Source: Candidatus Epulonipiscium sp. (GTDB lineage Bacteria; Bacillota; Clostridia; Lachnospirales; JAAYNZ01). From it: a stretch of DNA of 64,000 bases. Numbering within the stretch: position 1 is the stretch's first letter; each line of letters starts with the position of its first letter. Location: positions 50,025-114,024 of the forward strand of contig JAAZLH010000090.1 in the NCBI GenBank assembly GCA_012799415.1. The letters run 5' to 3'. The translations under genes were made by a program, and so were the position numbers. The notes below the pieces were generated by a model. The model was not told where the DNA came from, ran no database searches, and saw only the letters and a list, made by a program, of their open reading frames with translations. Below are positions 21,823 to 30,660 of this stretch, piece after piece.

Positions 21823-22134
21823 CTATAAATCTCCTTTGCAAAATATAAGCCTACGAATCCTTATCATTGTTTTTCAAATCATAATTTTCTTAAAAAGGCA
21901 ATTTAAATTGATCAGTAGTAATTATATCATAACATCCTTGTCTTTAAAACGAATATATAAAATTAAAGTTTGAATGTACTATAAATACTTGATAGCTTAG
22001 AATTTTTAAAAACAAGGAGTAAAATACCGTAAAATTCATTTCTGAATAATACGGTATTAAAATAGGTTTTTTTATTTTGTAATAAACATTGGCTTACGTT
22101 AGCAATTGAAAAGGAGCTGATTGCTCAAAAGGTC

Positions 22135-22911
22135 TTATTTAGCATTAAAGTATTTATAGCTCTCATATAAGGATATCCAATGTGCATATTTTATATGATT
22201 AAGCGCAATATCTCTTTTCAGGCCTGCTATCATACATGCTCGTGATAACTGATTTTTAGTAAATACTTTTTCAAAACCATAGGTTCTAACTGTTTTAATA
22301 AAATTGAAATAATTATTTTTATCAACTTCTTTAATATCTGTTACATCCTTTTTCTTAAAGTGAACTAGAACAATATCTACCTTAGGTTTTGGGTGAAAAT
22401 CATCTTTTTGAAAATAATAGGCAATATCCATTTCAAAAAAGGGCTTAATTTCTAATGACTTTAAACTTTCTTTTGAACTTCCTATAAATCTCTTGGATGC
22501 ACCTTTCTCCATAATTAGCCACATCTCTTCTGGAGAGTATTTGCCTTTAGTCAGTTTATCAACTATTTCTGTAGTACTATTAAATGGAATATTCGAAAAA
22601 ACTTTATATTTATCTATATTCGGAAGTTGCCAGTTTAAAAAATCATGATGATATAATTTTAGGTTATTTTTATTTTTGAACTTGTTTTGTAATTGGTTAT
22701 ATAAATTAAAGTCCAGTTCAACTGCATATACTAAAGAACATTTATTTAAAAGAATATCTGTTATATGGCCTTTACCTGGACCAATTTCTAAAACTATATC
22801 ATTTCTGCTAAGATTTGTTTTCGTAATGCAATTATTTATTTTAAATCTTGATGTCAAAAAGTTTTGAGACATCTTAATACAATTATTTATTTCTTTTCTA
22901 TTTTTAGACAT
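22135..22911 (-). CDS. erm: Erm-type 23S rRNA (adenine-N6)-methyltransferase
   Basis: SQNFLTS, VLEIGPGKGHITDILL, NIPFNSTTEIVDKL (NIPF motif IV), DDFHPKPKVDIVLVHF; FTKNQ near C-terminus as in Erm proteins. Confidence 0.82.
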   Translation of the reverse strand: MSKNRKEINNCIKMSQNFLTSRFKINNCITKTNLSRNDIVLEIGPGKGHITDILLNKCSLVYAVELDFNLYNQLQNKFKNKNNLKLYHHDFLNWQLPNIDKYKVFSNIPFNSTTEIVDKLTKGKYSPEEMWLIMEKGASKRFIGSSKESLKSLEIKPFFEMDIAYYFQKDDFHPKPKVDIVLVHFKKKDVTDIKEVDKNNYFNFIKTVRTYGFEKVFTKNQLSRACMIAGLKRDIALNHIKYAHWISLYESYKYFNAK

Positions 22912-22942
22912 AAAAAAACCCCTTTGTATTTATGATAGAAAT

Positions 22943-22996
22943 AAAAAAGGGCACACTAAAAGGACTTTACTTAAAGTCAAATTTAATGTGCTCTTT
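22943..22996 (-). terminator. Attenuator terminator in the erm leader
   Basis: Minus strand GAGCACATTAAATTTGACTTTA..TAAAGTCCTTTTAGTGTGCCCTTTTTT, stem plus U-tract, 30 nt upstream of the erm start. Confidence 0.82.
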
Positions 22997-23084
22997 ATTT
23001 ACGATCTCTATCAACCATACATAGGGATGTAGTAAATCTAATACTAGCTCCCATGGAAATCATCATTCTATTTAAGAGTCCCAT
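22995..23084 (-). CDS. 29-aa leader peptide MGLLNRMMISMGASIRFTTSLCMVDRDRK upstream of erm
   Basis: Short ORF with RBS-like GTGAGGA spaced before ATG; stop codon overlaps the base of the attenuator stem. Not in the supplied track because it is under 60 aa. Confidence 0.75.
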   Translation of the reverse strand: MGLLNRMMISMGASIRFTTSLCMVDRDRK

Positions 23085-23380
23085 GTAATATCCTCACTTT
23101 TAAAAAATAAAAATCATCCAAAATGATAGATGTTAGTTTCTAACACAACTTATTATATCAGAATCACTCCATCAATTCAACTAATATAAACCTTCTTTAT
23201 TTCCCCAAGTTTCAAAGATATTTATGGTATAAATAATGTACAGCACAACGTTATAATTATCTTATCAAGAATAATATTTACTTTGGTTGTGGAACATCCA
23301 TAATTATTTTTTGACAACTCCCACAATAGTATGCTTCCATAGCAGCTGATGATAGCAGGTAATAATTAGCCAGTATCATC

Positions 23381-23680
23381 CTATGCAATGTCCTCCAATG
23401 ATGGAATTACATACCATGTTCCGTGGATCTCCATTTCAGGATGTGGCTCTTTACCATAAATATATTCTTTATCAAATGCATTCGTATATATCAAGGTCAG
23501 ACTTTCTGGTTCTAGAGTTATAACTTCTTCATTTATGGCAACTGTTATATCTGTATTTTGCTGTGAAGTATCATAAGTTGACTTTTCTAGTTTGTCGGCA
23601 TCTAATTTTTTAAATGAATTATATGCTGCTAAAGTTCCAATTAACATCACTAAAACAGTTAAAAATATAGTTTTTTTCAT
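23381..23680 (-). CDS. Small secreted/membrane protein, probably truncated Ig-like-domain protein
   Basis: N-terminal hydrophobic signal segment; NAFDKEYIYGKEPHPEMEIHGTWYVIPSLEDIA, then an abrupt stop. Confidence 0.4.
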   Translation of the reverse strand: MKKTIFLTVLVMLIGTLAAYNSFKKLDADKLEKSTYDTSQQNTDITVAINEEVITLEPESLTLIYTNAFDKEYIYGKEPHPEMEIHGTWYVIPSLEDIA

Positions 23681-23854
23681 AGATTACCACTCTCCTTAAT
23701 TGATTTGACGAGAATGATACCTTGAAAGTTTCATATTTCTATACATCTTCATCTTCTATTTTACATAGTACGATAATATAATATTATTGATTCATAGATT
23801 CAATAATATTATAAAGCATTGCATAAATAGTGAAAAAGTTTGAACTCCATTGAA

Positions 23855-24697
23855 TTATACTTCAAAAGTCATTCCATCATAAGCAAAGATAATGTCCTTA
23901 TATTGCTTTTGTAATTCTAAATAATCGTCATAAGACTTACCCCAATCTTCCTCTAAATGAGTAATAATAACTTCCTGAATCCTATATTTATCTTTTAGCT
24001 GCTCAATTTCAATCATATTAAACAATTCGTCATTAAGGATATTATTTTCTTTTAAAATGTAGTTATCTTTTAGCACTTTACCAACAATAGTGCTTCCGAT
24101 TATCAAAACATTTGCATCTTTAAAAATATCATTATCAGGAAATGGCTTTACATCACAGGGAGCATAAATAACTTTATTTTTTTTCTGTTCAAAAACAAAT
24201 ACGGTTGCGGAATCTGCTTTAATAAAAGTTAATTTTATATCATCTAAATAAATAAATTTGCTCACTACTTTTCTTTTAATTATATTCCTACTGTTTTCGT
24301 AATAATCTAAATAAGAACCAAGTTTAGATCCTATGGAATTCATATCAGACATAACATGTTCCATAGCAAATACACTAATCGGATTTGTACATTCTTTTCC
24401 TTCAGAAATTTCAAACCAATTAAGACGCATATGTTCAAAAATTCTCATGCCAAGAGTGTGGTCCGGGTCCATATGGCTAAATAGTACGAAATTAACTTGT
24501 TGAATGTTGGCATAATTTAATGCATGTACGATATCTTCAGGAGTATCTACTAATAAGTTTAAATCCTCTAAAAATAAACTACACCCAAATCTAGAATAGG
24601 GATTCCCTTTTTTTCTTGCTTCCTTACAAACTTTGCAATTGCATAAAGGCTTAGGTAATGCAACACATCCCCCACTTCCTAATACTATAAATTTCAT
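23855..24697 (-). CDS. PhnP-like metallo-beta-lactamase-fold hydrolase
   Basis: VLGSGGCVALPKPLCNCKVC, FSHMDPDHTLGMRIF, VIITHLEEDWG. Confidence 0.85.
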   Translation of the reverse strand: MKFIVLGSGGCVALPKPLCNCKVCKEARKKGNPYSRFGCSLFLEDLNLLVDTPEDIVHALNYANIQQVNFVLFSHMDPDHTLGMRIFEHMRLNWFEISEGKECTNPISVFAMEHVMSDMNSIGSKLGSYLDYYENSRNIIKRKVVSKFIYLDDIKLTFIKADSATVFVFEQKKNKVIYAPCDVKPFPDNDIFKDANVLIIGSTIVGKVLKDNYILKENNILNDELFNMIEIEQLKDKYRIQEVIITHLEEDWGKSYDDYLELQKQYKDIIFAYDGMTFEV

Positions 24698-24860
24698 GAA
24701 TTATTCCCCCCATACCTATTCTGCTTAAATTTTACATATTAAACCATTTATCTCCAAGGTATTATTCATTAAATACCCATTAACAGAAATTTGAACAGAA
24801 ACTTTAGATACAACGCCCATTTTTTTTGATTTTATGCTATGGTACATAAAGAAATCGATA

Positions 24861-25691
24861 TTATTTAACAAGTGAACTTACCCATCTATATCCCTCATCA
24901 ATAAATGCTTCACTCGGATTTGTTTCTGGAGTATGTTCAAAAATAAAGAGAACATCTTTAGATTGTGCTAAAAACTGTATTATCTTTTCAATTTTATAAT
25001 AGTTGCTATTTTCTTGTGTTGGATGAACTGGTATCCAAATATACCCATCCCCTTCATAATGCACATTATGTAAGTGAACTACTTTTATAAATTCTCTCCA
25101 TTTTAATAAGTAATTAAAAATTTGCTCTTTCGTGGCAATCATATAGTCTCCTATATCTATACATATCTTTATATTGTATTTTGCCCAAATCTCTATTGGG
25201 AATTTATCCAGATAATTTATTCCAGCAGGAGAACGATTAAGTCCAAGTTTAGGTTCACAAATAATATCAATTGAATATTGCTCTTGTATATACCTTAACT
25301 TTTTCAAACCTTCCTCAATTAATATGTTCGTATCGGTTAATACCTCTTCTTTGAAATATGGAAAATGAACTAGAAGATATTCCATTCCTAAAGCTGACAT
25401 CCTTTTTGCCTCTAATTCTAATTGCTTCCAAGCATATTTAGAATCAAATTGAACTTTTTCAATTAGGTCATATTTACTGTCACCACGAAACAAAGGAGAA
25501 TGAACACCAAAAGAGACCTGGTGCTGCCTAGATAGTGCTAGAAATTTATTTAATGCTTCTTCATTAAGAAACTCTCCAATCTCAATATGCTCAATTCCTT
25601 TCCAAAATAACTCTGAATATAGTTCTGGATTTGAAAAAATTATACTACCTGAAACCCCTAATCTATGTGCCATTTTATCCCCCTTTCTCAT
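24861..25691 (-). CDS. Sugar phosphate isomerase/epimerase (AP endonuclease 2-type TIM barrel)
   Basis: HIEIGEF, FGVHSPLFRGD, EYLLVHFPYF, NIKICIDIGDYM, KVVHLHNVHYEGDGYIWIPV, FIFEHTPE. Confidence 0.78.
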   Translation of the reverse strand: MRKGDKMAHRLGVSGSIIFSNPELYSELFWKGIEHIEIGEFLNEEALNKFLALSRQHQVSFGVHSPLFRGDSKYDLIEKVQFDSKYAWKQLELEAKRMSALGMEYLLVHFPYFKEEVLTDTNILIEEGLKKLRYIQEQYSIDIICEPKLGLNRSPAGINYLDKFPIEIWAKYNIKICIDIGDYMIATKEQIFNYLLKWREFIKVVHLHNVHYEGDGYIWIPVHPTQENSNYYKIEKIIQFLAQSKDVLFIFEHTPETNPSEAFIDEGYRWVSSLVK

Positions 25692-25879
25692 TAGTTATAG
25701 CTATAGCTTCTAGAATAATGGAGATTACTTCTATTTATCGCATGATCAAAGCAAATGCTTATCATCTCTATTGTATTTTCTAATAAGACCACGGATATAA
25801 TTGAATAATTCTAATCCTATTTCAATTTAGGTTCTTATTCAGTAGTTTGCTTGTCTTTTACAATAAGACAAGATACAGC

Positions 25880-26301
25880 CTAACAAATCTCTTTAGCATT
25901 TTTCTGAGAAGTAGCACATCTAATATTAGCAAGGTATTTTGTTCCACAAAAGCTCAATGTTCCTTGCCCGATATTAACTAGTTCTCCTTCAGCTATTATT
26001 GTGTTACAGTCAGTACAATGTAATAGAATCCCTACTGCCGGTACTACCTTGTAAAATAAAATTATCTAAAGGAGAAAATAATTTTGTACCTATGGCCATA
26101 CTACGACTCTCTCGTAAGATATATGAATACTTGAAAGTTATAAATATCTTTTTGTGAGCCAAAAAGTTGATTTCCAATAGATGTAAATGCCATAAGCATA
26201 TCATTATGAAATGCACCAAATACTGTGCTATCTGCTTCTATAATGTTTTTCACATATTTAACCAGCTATTCATATTCTTCTAAACCTCCATTGTTCTTCA
26301 T
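25880..26301 (-). pseudogene. Degraded gene with in-frame stop and frameshifts (zinc-ribbon-like C-terminus)
   Basis: Minus-strand pieces MKNNGGLEEYE*LVKYVKNIIEADSTVFGAFHNDMLMAFTSIGNQLFWLTK / RESRSMAIGTKLFSPLDNFILQGSTGS / GILLHCTDCNTIIAEGELVNIGQGTLSFCGTKYLANIRC fall in different frames. Confidence 0.55.
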
Positions 26302-26359
26302 AATTAGATTGATATGTGTTTGATGGACAATATGTTTTAATTATACTTAAAGATAATGC

Positions 26360-27343
26360 TTATTTTACATGCTTTTCATTTTCTAAAGTAACCACTACAA
26401 TTTCTGGTCTATTAAATACTCTAATAGGTACTATACTATTACCAAGTCCTCTACTAACAAATAATGTTGAATGGCTTTTTGTGTAGAAACCACTTGTATA
26501 CTTAGGAAACAACCCCTGATCTGGTGCTACTAATCCTCCAATAAAAGGCAGCCTAAATTGTCCTCCATGTACATGTCCAGAAAAAATGAGGTCTATATTT
26601 TCATTTGCATAGAGATCAAAAAGTTCTGGTCGATGAGAAAGTAAAATTTGAAAAACGGAATCATCCGATAAGCGTAAGAGATGGTCTTTTAGTTTAGATG
26701 TATTTGTTCTCTCTATATAGTCAGATGTTAAAAAATCTGGATCTGATAGCCCTAATATTTCTATCATTGATTTATCTTTTATCAGTTTGACTTTATTATC
26801 ATCAAGTACTTGTACACCGCAATTCAGCAATTCTTGGCTGATATTTTTATAATCACTACACCATGCTTCATGATTTCCAGAAACATAGTACACAGGAGCA
26901 ATTTTCATTGCACCATTTATAAATGTTATTGCAGTATCAAGATCATATTTTCTTCTATCAATTAAATCACCGGTAACAACAATTATATCGGGAGAAATTG
27001 TTCTGATTTTTTTTAATAGGCACTCTTGATTTTGGCCAAATTCTTTATTATGTAAATCCGAAATTTGAACAATCGTATATCCGTTAAATCCCTCTGGTAC
27101 TTTAGCATTACTATAATCTATTTGTGTTGTAATTATATCAATATTCTGCCATATGCAAAATATTGATATGGCTGTGGCAGCAAAGGCCACAATAAACATA
27201 ATTCTAATTTCCTTATGTTTTACAAACATATCCCACTTCCTATTATCCATTATGTTTAGTTTATATTTTTCTACGCATATACATTTTATCAATAAGTTAA
27301 TTCCCATTAAGCCAATAAATCCCTTAATAATATATATATTCAA
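26360..27343 (-). CDS. Membrane-associated metallophosphoesterase
   Basis: VQISDLHN, VTGDLIDRR, VSGNHEAW, ILLSHRPE, FSGHVHGGQFRLP calcineurin-type motifs; N-terminal TM segments. Confidence 0.92.
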   Translation of the reverse strand: MNIYIIKGFIGLMGINLLIKCICVEKYKLNIMDNRKWDMFVKHKEIRIMFIVAFAATAISIFCIWQNIDIITTQIDYSNAKVPEGFNGYTIVQISDLHNKEFGQNQECLLKKIRTISPDIIVVTGDLIDRRKYDLDTAITFINGAMKIAPVYYVSGNHEAWCSDYKNISQELLNCGVQVLDDNKVKLIKDKSMIEILGLSDPDFLTSDYIERTNTSKLKDHLLRLSDDSVFQILLSHRPELFDLYANENIDLIFSGHVHGGQFRLPFIGGLVAPDQGLFPKYTSGFYTKSHSTLFVSRGLGNSIVPIRVFNRPEIVVVTLENEKHVK

Positions 27344-27474
27344 TTTACTGTTATAAATAATCTTTATTTTTTTATACTATACAGATGTATATTCTATAAA
27401 AACTTCAAAACATTCGTTGATTTAATTCTTTCATAATTTATAAAGAATACATATATAGTTAACAGATAATAATA

Positions 27475-27873
27475 CTAAATTCCAAAGTGGATTAACCATT
27501 TATTTTCTTTGATTGCATCACAAATTTTTTCAATCAATTTTTCAAGTTCTCTTGATTTATACTCAATGTTCTCTTCATTAACAATATTTAAAAATTGCTT
27601 AAGAGACTTTGGAGGTATTAATGTTATTCCATAATATGCAAGATCTTTGTAAGGTCTATTTGTATTATGTGCAAATGTTTCAAGTTTTTTCATTTTATTG
27701 CCGAACCCCTTATGATAGATTTCATCGATAAGGTCACCATCAACAGAAATACAATTATATTTTTCAGGTTCATAGAAAGTGTAATCTTTATTTTCTTCAA
27801 TATAATCAATCATTCCGAATTTATGGATATATGGCATAAACAGTCCTCCTAAATTGATATATTCATTTATCAC
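27475..27873 (-). CDS. Hypothetical protein; probable start at MPYIHKFGMIDY
   Basis: Coherent soluble ORF, no family recognised. Confidence 0.5.
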   Translation of the reverse strand: MINEYINLGGLFMPYIHKFGMIDYIEENKDYTFYEPEKYNCISVDGDLIDEIYHKGFGNKMKKLETFAHNTNRPYKDLAYYGITLIPPKSLKQFLNIVNEENIEYKSRELEKLIEKICDAIKENKWLIHFGI

Positions 27874-28061
27874 ATCTCAAATAATATAGATTGTCTTTTT
27901 TAGATTATATCACATTTAAATAATATATCGATCTATCTCATAATTTTGGTAAAAAGTATTTTTAATATGATATCATTTCATTTTTAAAAGATATGATCAC
28001 TACCTCTAACTTCTATATTTACATCATCTAATCTTTATTACTATAGATCAATAAATTTTAG

Positions 28062-28089
28062 AAAAAAAGACATCCATGCTGATGTCTTA
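28062..28089 (-). terminator. Terminator downstream of the P-loop ATPase gene
   Basis: AAGACATC...GATGTCTT stem followed by T-run on the minus strand. Confidence 0.8.
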
Positions 28090-28113
28090 TAATTCTTATT
28101 CTTATTCTTCTTC

Positions 28114-28761
28114 TCATTCATCCTCATTTTCATCTGTTTTCTCATCCTTTATTTCATCTTCAGGGTGCTGCTTACAATTCTTACAAAGAGCATGAAAGAT
28201 ATCTTCATAAAAATCGCTACTGTCAGTATTTATTGCTTTCACAATAGTAGAAATATCTGAATACTGTACAGGAATAAAATTTACTCTATTACTTTTAAGA
28301 TATTTTTTTAATTCTAGATCAATTTTTAAACTTTCTTCATAGGAATGAATTCGCCCTCTGTTTTGATATTCCCTATTCCCTCTTTCTACAAAAAGATTAA
28401 GATTATTAAACTTTTGAGATAAAGAATTAGTTATCATCTGTAAAGTGTTTAAGCCCTCTTTGGCATAAATAATACTTTGTTTAATTGGGGCATCTGTTAC
28501 AATGGCATCTACTTGACCATACATACGGTTAATTCTTCTAAATTTTTCTGTAAGTATAGAAAGTTCATTTACAAATGAACCATCTAAAAGCTTTTCTTTT
28601 CCATCATAGATTAGCTCTTTAGCTACCTCGCCAACAAATTCCGCTTCAATTCTTCTTTTTCTAAGTTCACTCGTGATTTCTAATGCACATGTGGTTTTTC
28701 CTGACCCAGGACCACCAAAGAGGTTAATTACAATTGTATTGTAGGTCGCCGTTTTCCTCAC
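28114..28761 (-). CDS. P-loop ATPase/kinase (AAA_28-like)
   Basis: INLFGGPGSGKTTCALEI Walker A; acidic C-terminal tail. Confidence 0.7.
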   Translation of the reverse strand: MRKTATYNTIVINLFGGPGSGKTTCALEITSELRKRRIEAEFVGEVAKELIYDGKEKLLDGSFVNELSILTEKFRRINRMYGQVDAIVTDAPIKQSIIYAKEGLNTLQMITNSLSQKFNNLNLFVERGNREYQNRGRIHSYEESLKIDLELKKYLKSNRVNFIPVQYSDISTIVKAINTDSSDFYEDIFHALCKNCKQHPEDEIKDEKTDENEDE

Positions 28762-28843
28762 TCCTTACTGTGTAAACTTTACTATAGCTCCAAAATCTCT
28801 TCTAATTTTAATTTTGAGGTTTATTTTATACAAGAGAGTATTA

Positions 28844-29716
28844 TTATAAATTAGACTTTGCATATTCTATTCTGCTTTTTAAATAATCATTCGTGGAGAT
28901 TCCTTTTTCCGTAAACACTTTATAACATTCTAATGCTAACCTATGCTGAGATATATCTATCAAATTTATTATAAAATTATTTATACCAACCCTTGCTTGA
29001 TTATACATAGAACGCTTGCTATTAAGGTGCTCCCAAGTACCCCAAATACCCCAAATATCATAATAATCCTTTTTTTTATTATCCAAATCCAAATAAGGGA
29101 CTAAAGCATCAAAAGAGTTCATTGCTTTATCTAATGTTTCAGATTGAATTTCTTTTGTAATAAGTAGCAATGAATAATACGTAATCGTGTAAAACTTAAT
29201 ATTGTAATCAAGTGGGTTTTCTTCTATAAGATTCTTCATATTATTTAATGCAAATTCAGATATTCTTTTATTAGGCTTCCCAAGATTTGGATTTTTCAAG
29301 GCTACTGCTGCTCTATGAGATTCAAATCTGATTCCTAAATTAGTGCTTGTTTTTGGTGCAGTATTACAGGCTGTTTGATATAAATCGAACCAAAAGTCTC
29401 CGTATCCTCCTTGAATTAGTGTTGCCTTTTGTGTACCATCTGAAACAGGCCAAAACAGCATTTCTTTAGGTAGCTCTTTATTAACAAAATCTAAAAATTT
29501 TATATGATTCTTAAGTTCTTCATCCGCCATTCTAAGCATGGCATAATTATCTGAAATACTCCAGTATGCCCATCCGATATCCATATTATTCTTCGTGTCT
29601 TTATTATTTAAAAAATCTTGAAGAGTAGATATAATTTTTGTCTTATTGTTCTCTTTTTGAAGTTGCCTTATTGTGTTAAGTAGATTAATATCCATATATT
29701 TGCCCTCCCTAATCAT
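28844..29716 (-). CDS. Hypothetical protein
   Basis: 290-aa ORF; probable start MDINLLNTIRQL; no family recognised. Confidence 0.5.
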   Translation of the reverse strand: MIREGKYMDINLLNTIRQLQKENNKTKIISTLQDFLNNKDTKNNMDIGWAYWSISDNYAMLRMADEELKNHIKFLDFVNKELPKEMLFWPVSDGTQKATLIQGGYGDFWFDLYQTACNTAPKTSTNLGIRFESHRAAVALKNPNLGKPNKRISEFALNNMKNLIEENPLDYNIKFYTITYYSLLLITKEIQSETLDKAMNSFDALVPYLDLDNKKKDYYDIWGIWGTWEHLNSKRSMYNQARVGINNFIINLIDISQHRLALECYKVFTEKGISTNDYLKSRIEYAKSNL

Positions 29717-30230
29717 TAATTTATCATATTACTGATGTATACTAATAAAATCTTGCCGAAATAGTCTCACCATCTAGTACTCATTATCTCATTCTAATCA
29801 TCCTCCTAAGATTATTAATTTTCAGTGGAGCTAGTATATAGAGTTACTTATCTCTAAAAGTGCCTAATTACTCATTTATTTCATATTATAATACTATTGA
29901 GTATTTTATCAAAGTCTTTATTTTTCTATCAATTGCTTTCCAAGAGACTCCTCTTTATATCATCTTTTTATCTATTAAAGTTTTGATTTTCTCCAATCAA
30001 TTAGCATATAGATTAAACTTACAATGCGTCTGAATCTCAACTACAGTGATATCATCATAGAGTTGTCAATAATGTAGATGTTCCTTTACGCATCTTAAAA
30101 ATCAAACCAAATCTTTCTTATCTATAAGAAAATAATAGGAGCAAAAGCTAAGCATATTTTCCATATGCTTGTCCATTTTTATTGTTTATATAATCTGTTG
30201 TTATCATTGTATTGTTATTCACTAAACTAT

Positions 30231-30245
30231 CCAATGAGTCTACAC
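30231..30245. repeat. attP arm, right (CCAATGAGTCTACAC)
   Basis: Inverted partner of 19111-19123. Confidence 0.8.
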
Positions 30246-30247
30246 TG

Positions 30248-30258
30248 CCATGAGGTTG
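30248..30258. repeat. Attachment-site core, right end (CCATGAGGTTG)
   Basis: Direct repeat of 19099-19109. Confidence 0.88.
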
Positions 30259-30611
30259 GTTATCTGGATTCCAATGCCCACCTGTACTACCAAAGGGCTC
30301 ATTAGGATTGCCAATAGTACAATTTCCAAATTCATGAATATGGAAACCATGTGGACCGATTGGTGATTGACCGGGTTGAGCCGGCTGATACTTAGGCAAT
30401 CCTTGAATATATACATAAACTTCTGTACCATTTGGAACATCTTTAAAAATAACTGTTCCTATAATCTGTGGTGCTAGTGGTCCACCTTTAATATAAGCAA
30501 TAGCTATAGGTTGTTTCATGTAATTATTCATCATTATAATCTCTCCTATTTATAAATAAATCTCAAAATCATCTTATGCCCGCGCATACGTAGATGTGAG
30601 AAAGCTAGGAT

Positions 30612-30660
30612 AATAAAAAGCAACAACCGAAGTCAATGACCTCAGTTGTTGCTTTTTATT
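30612..30660 (-). terminator. Terminator downstream of uraA
   Basis: AAAAAGCAACAAC..GTTGTTGCTTTTTATT hairpin. Confidence 0.85.

Larger units (their letters stand above)
19099..30258. mobile_element. 11.15-kb large-serine-recombinase genomic island integrated in sodC
   Basis: Large serine recombinase at one end, 11-bp core direct repeats at both ends, flanking halves of one sodC gene in the same orientation and frame. Confidence 0.92.
30148..30534 (-). pseudogene. sodC: 5' fragment of Cu/Zn superoxide dismutase (native up to 30248; last ~32 aa are island-derived)
   Basis: GPHGFHIHEFGNCT...FGSTGGHWNPDNQPHG is the N-terminal half of Cu/Zn SOD; sequence after QPHG has no SOD similarity. Confidence 0.93.

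Noticed and set aside
22135-22911. KsgA/RsmA housekeeping dimethyltransferase instead of Erm
   Set aside because: NIPFNST motif, FTKNQ C-terminal signature, leader-peptide attenuator and island location fit Erm better
19099-30258. Prophage or conjugative element
   Set aside because: No capsid, portal, terminase, tail, lysis, relaxase or type IV secretion genes recognised; only a serine integrase
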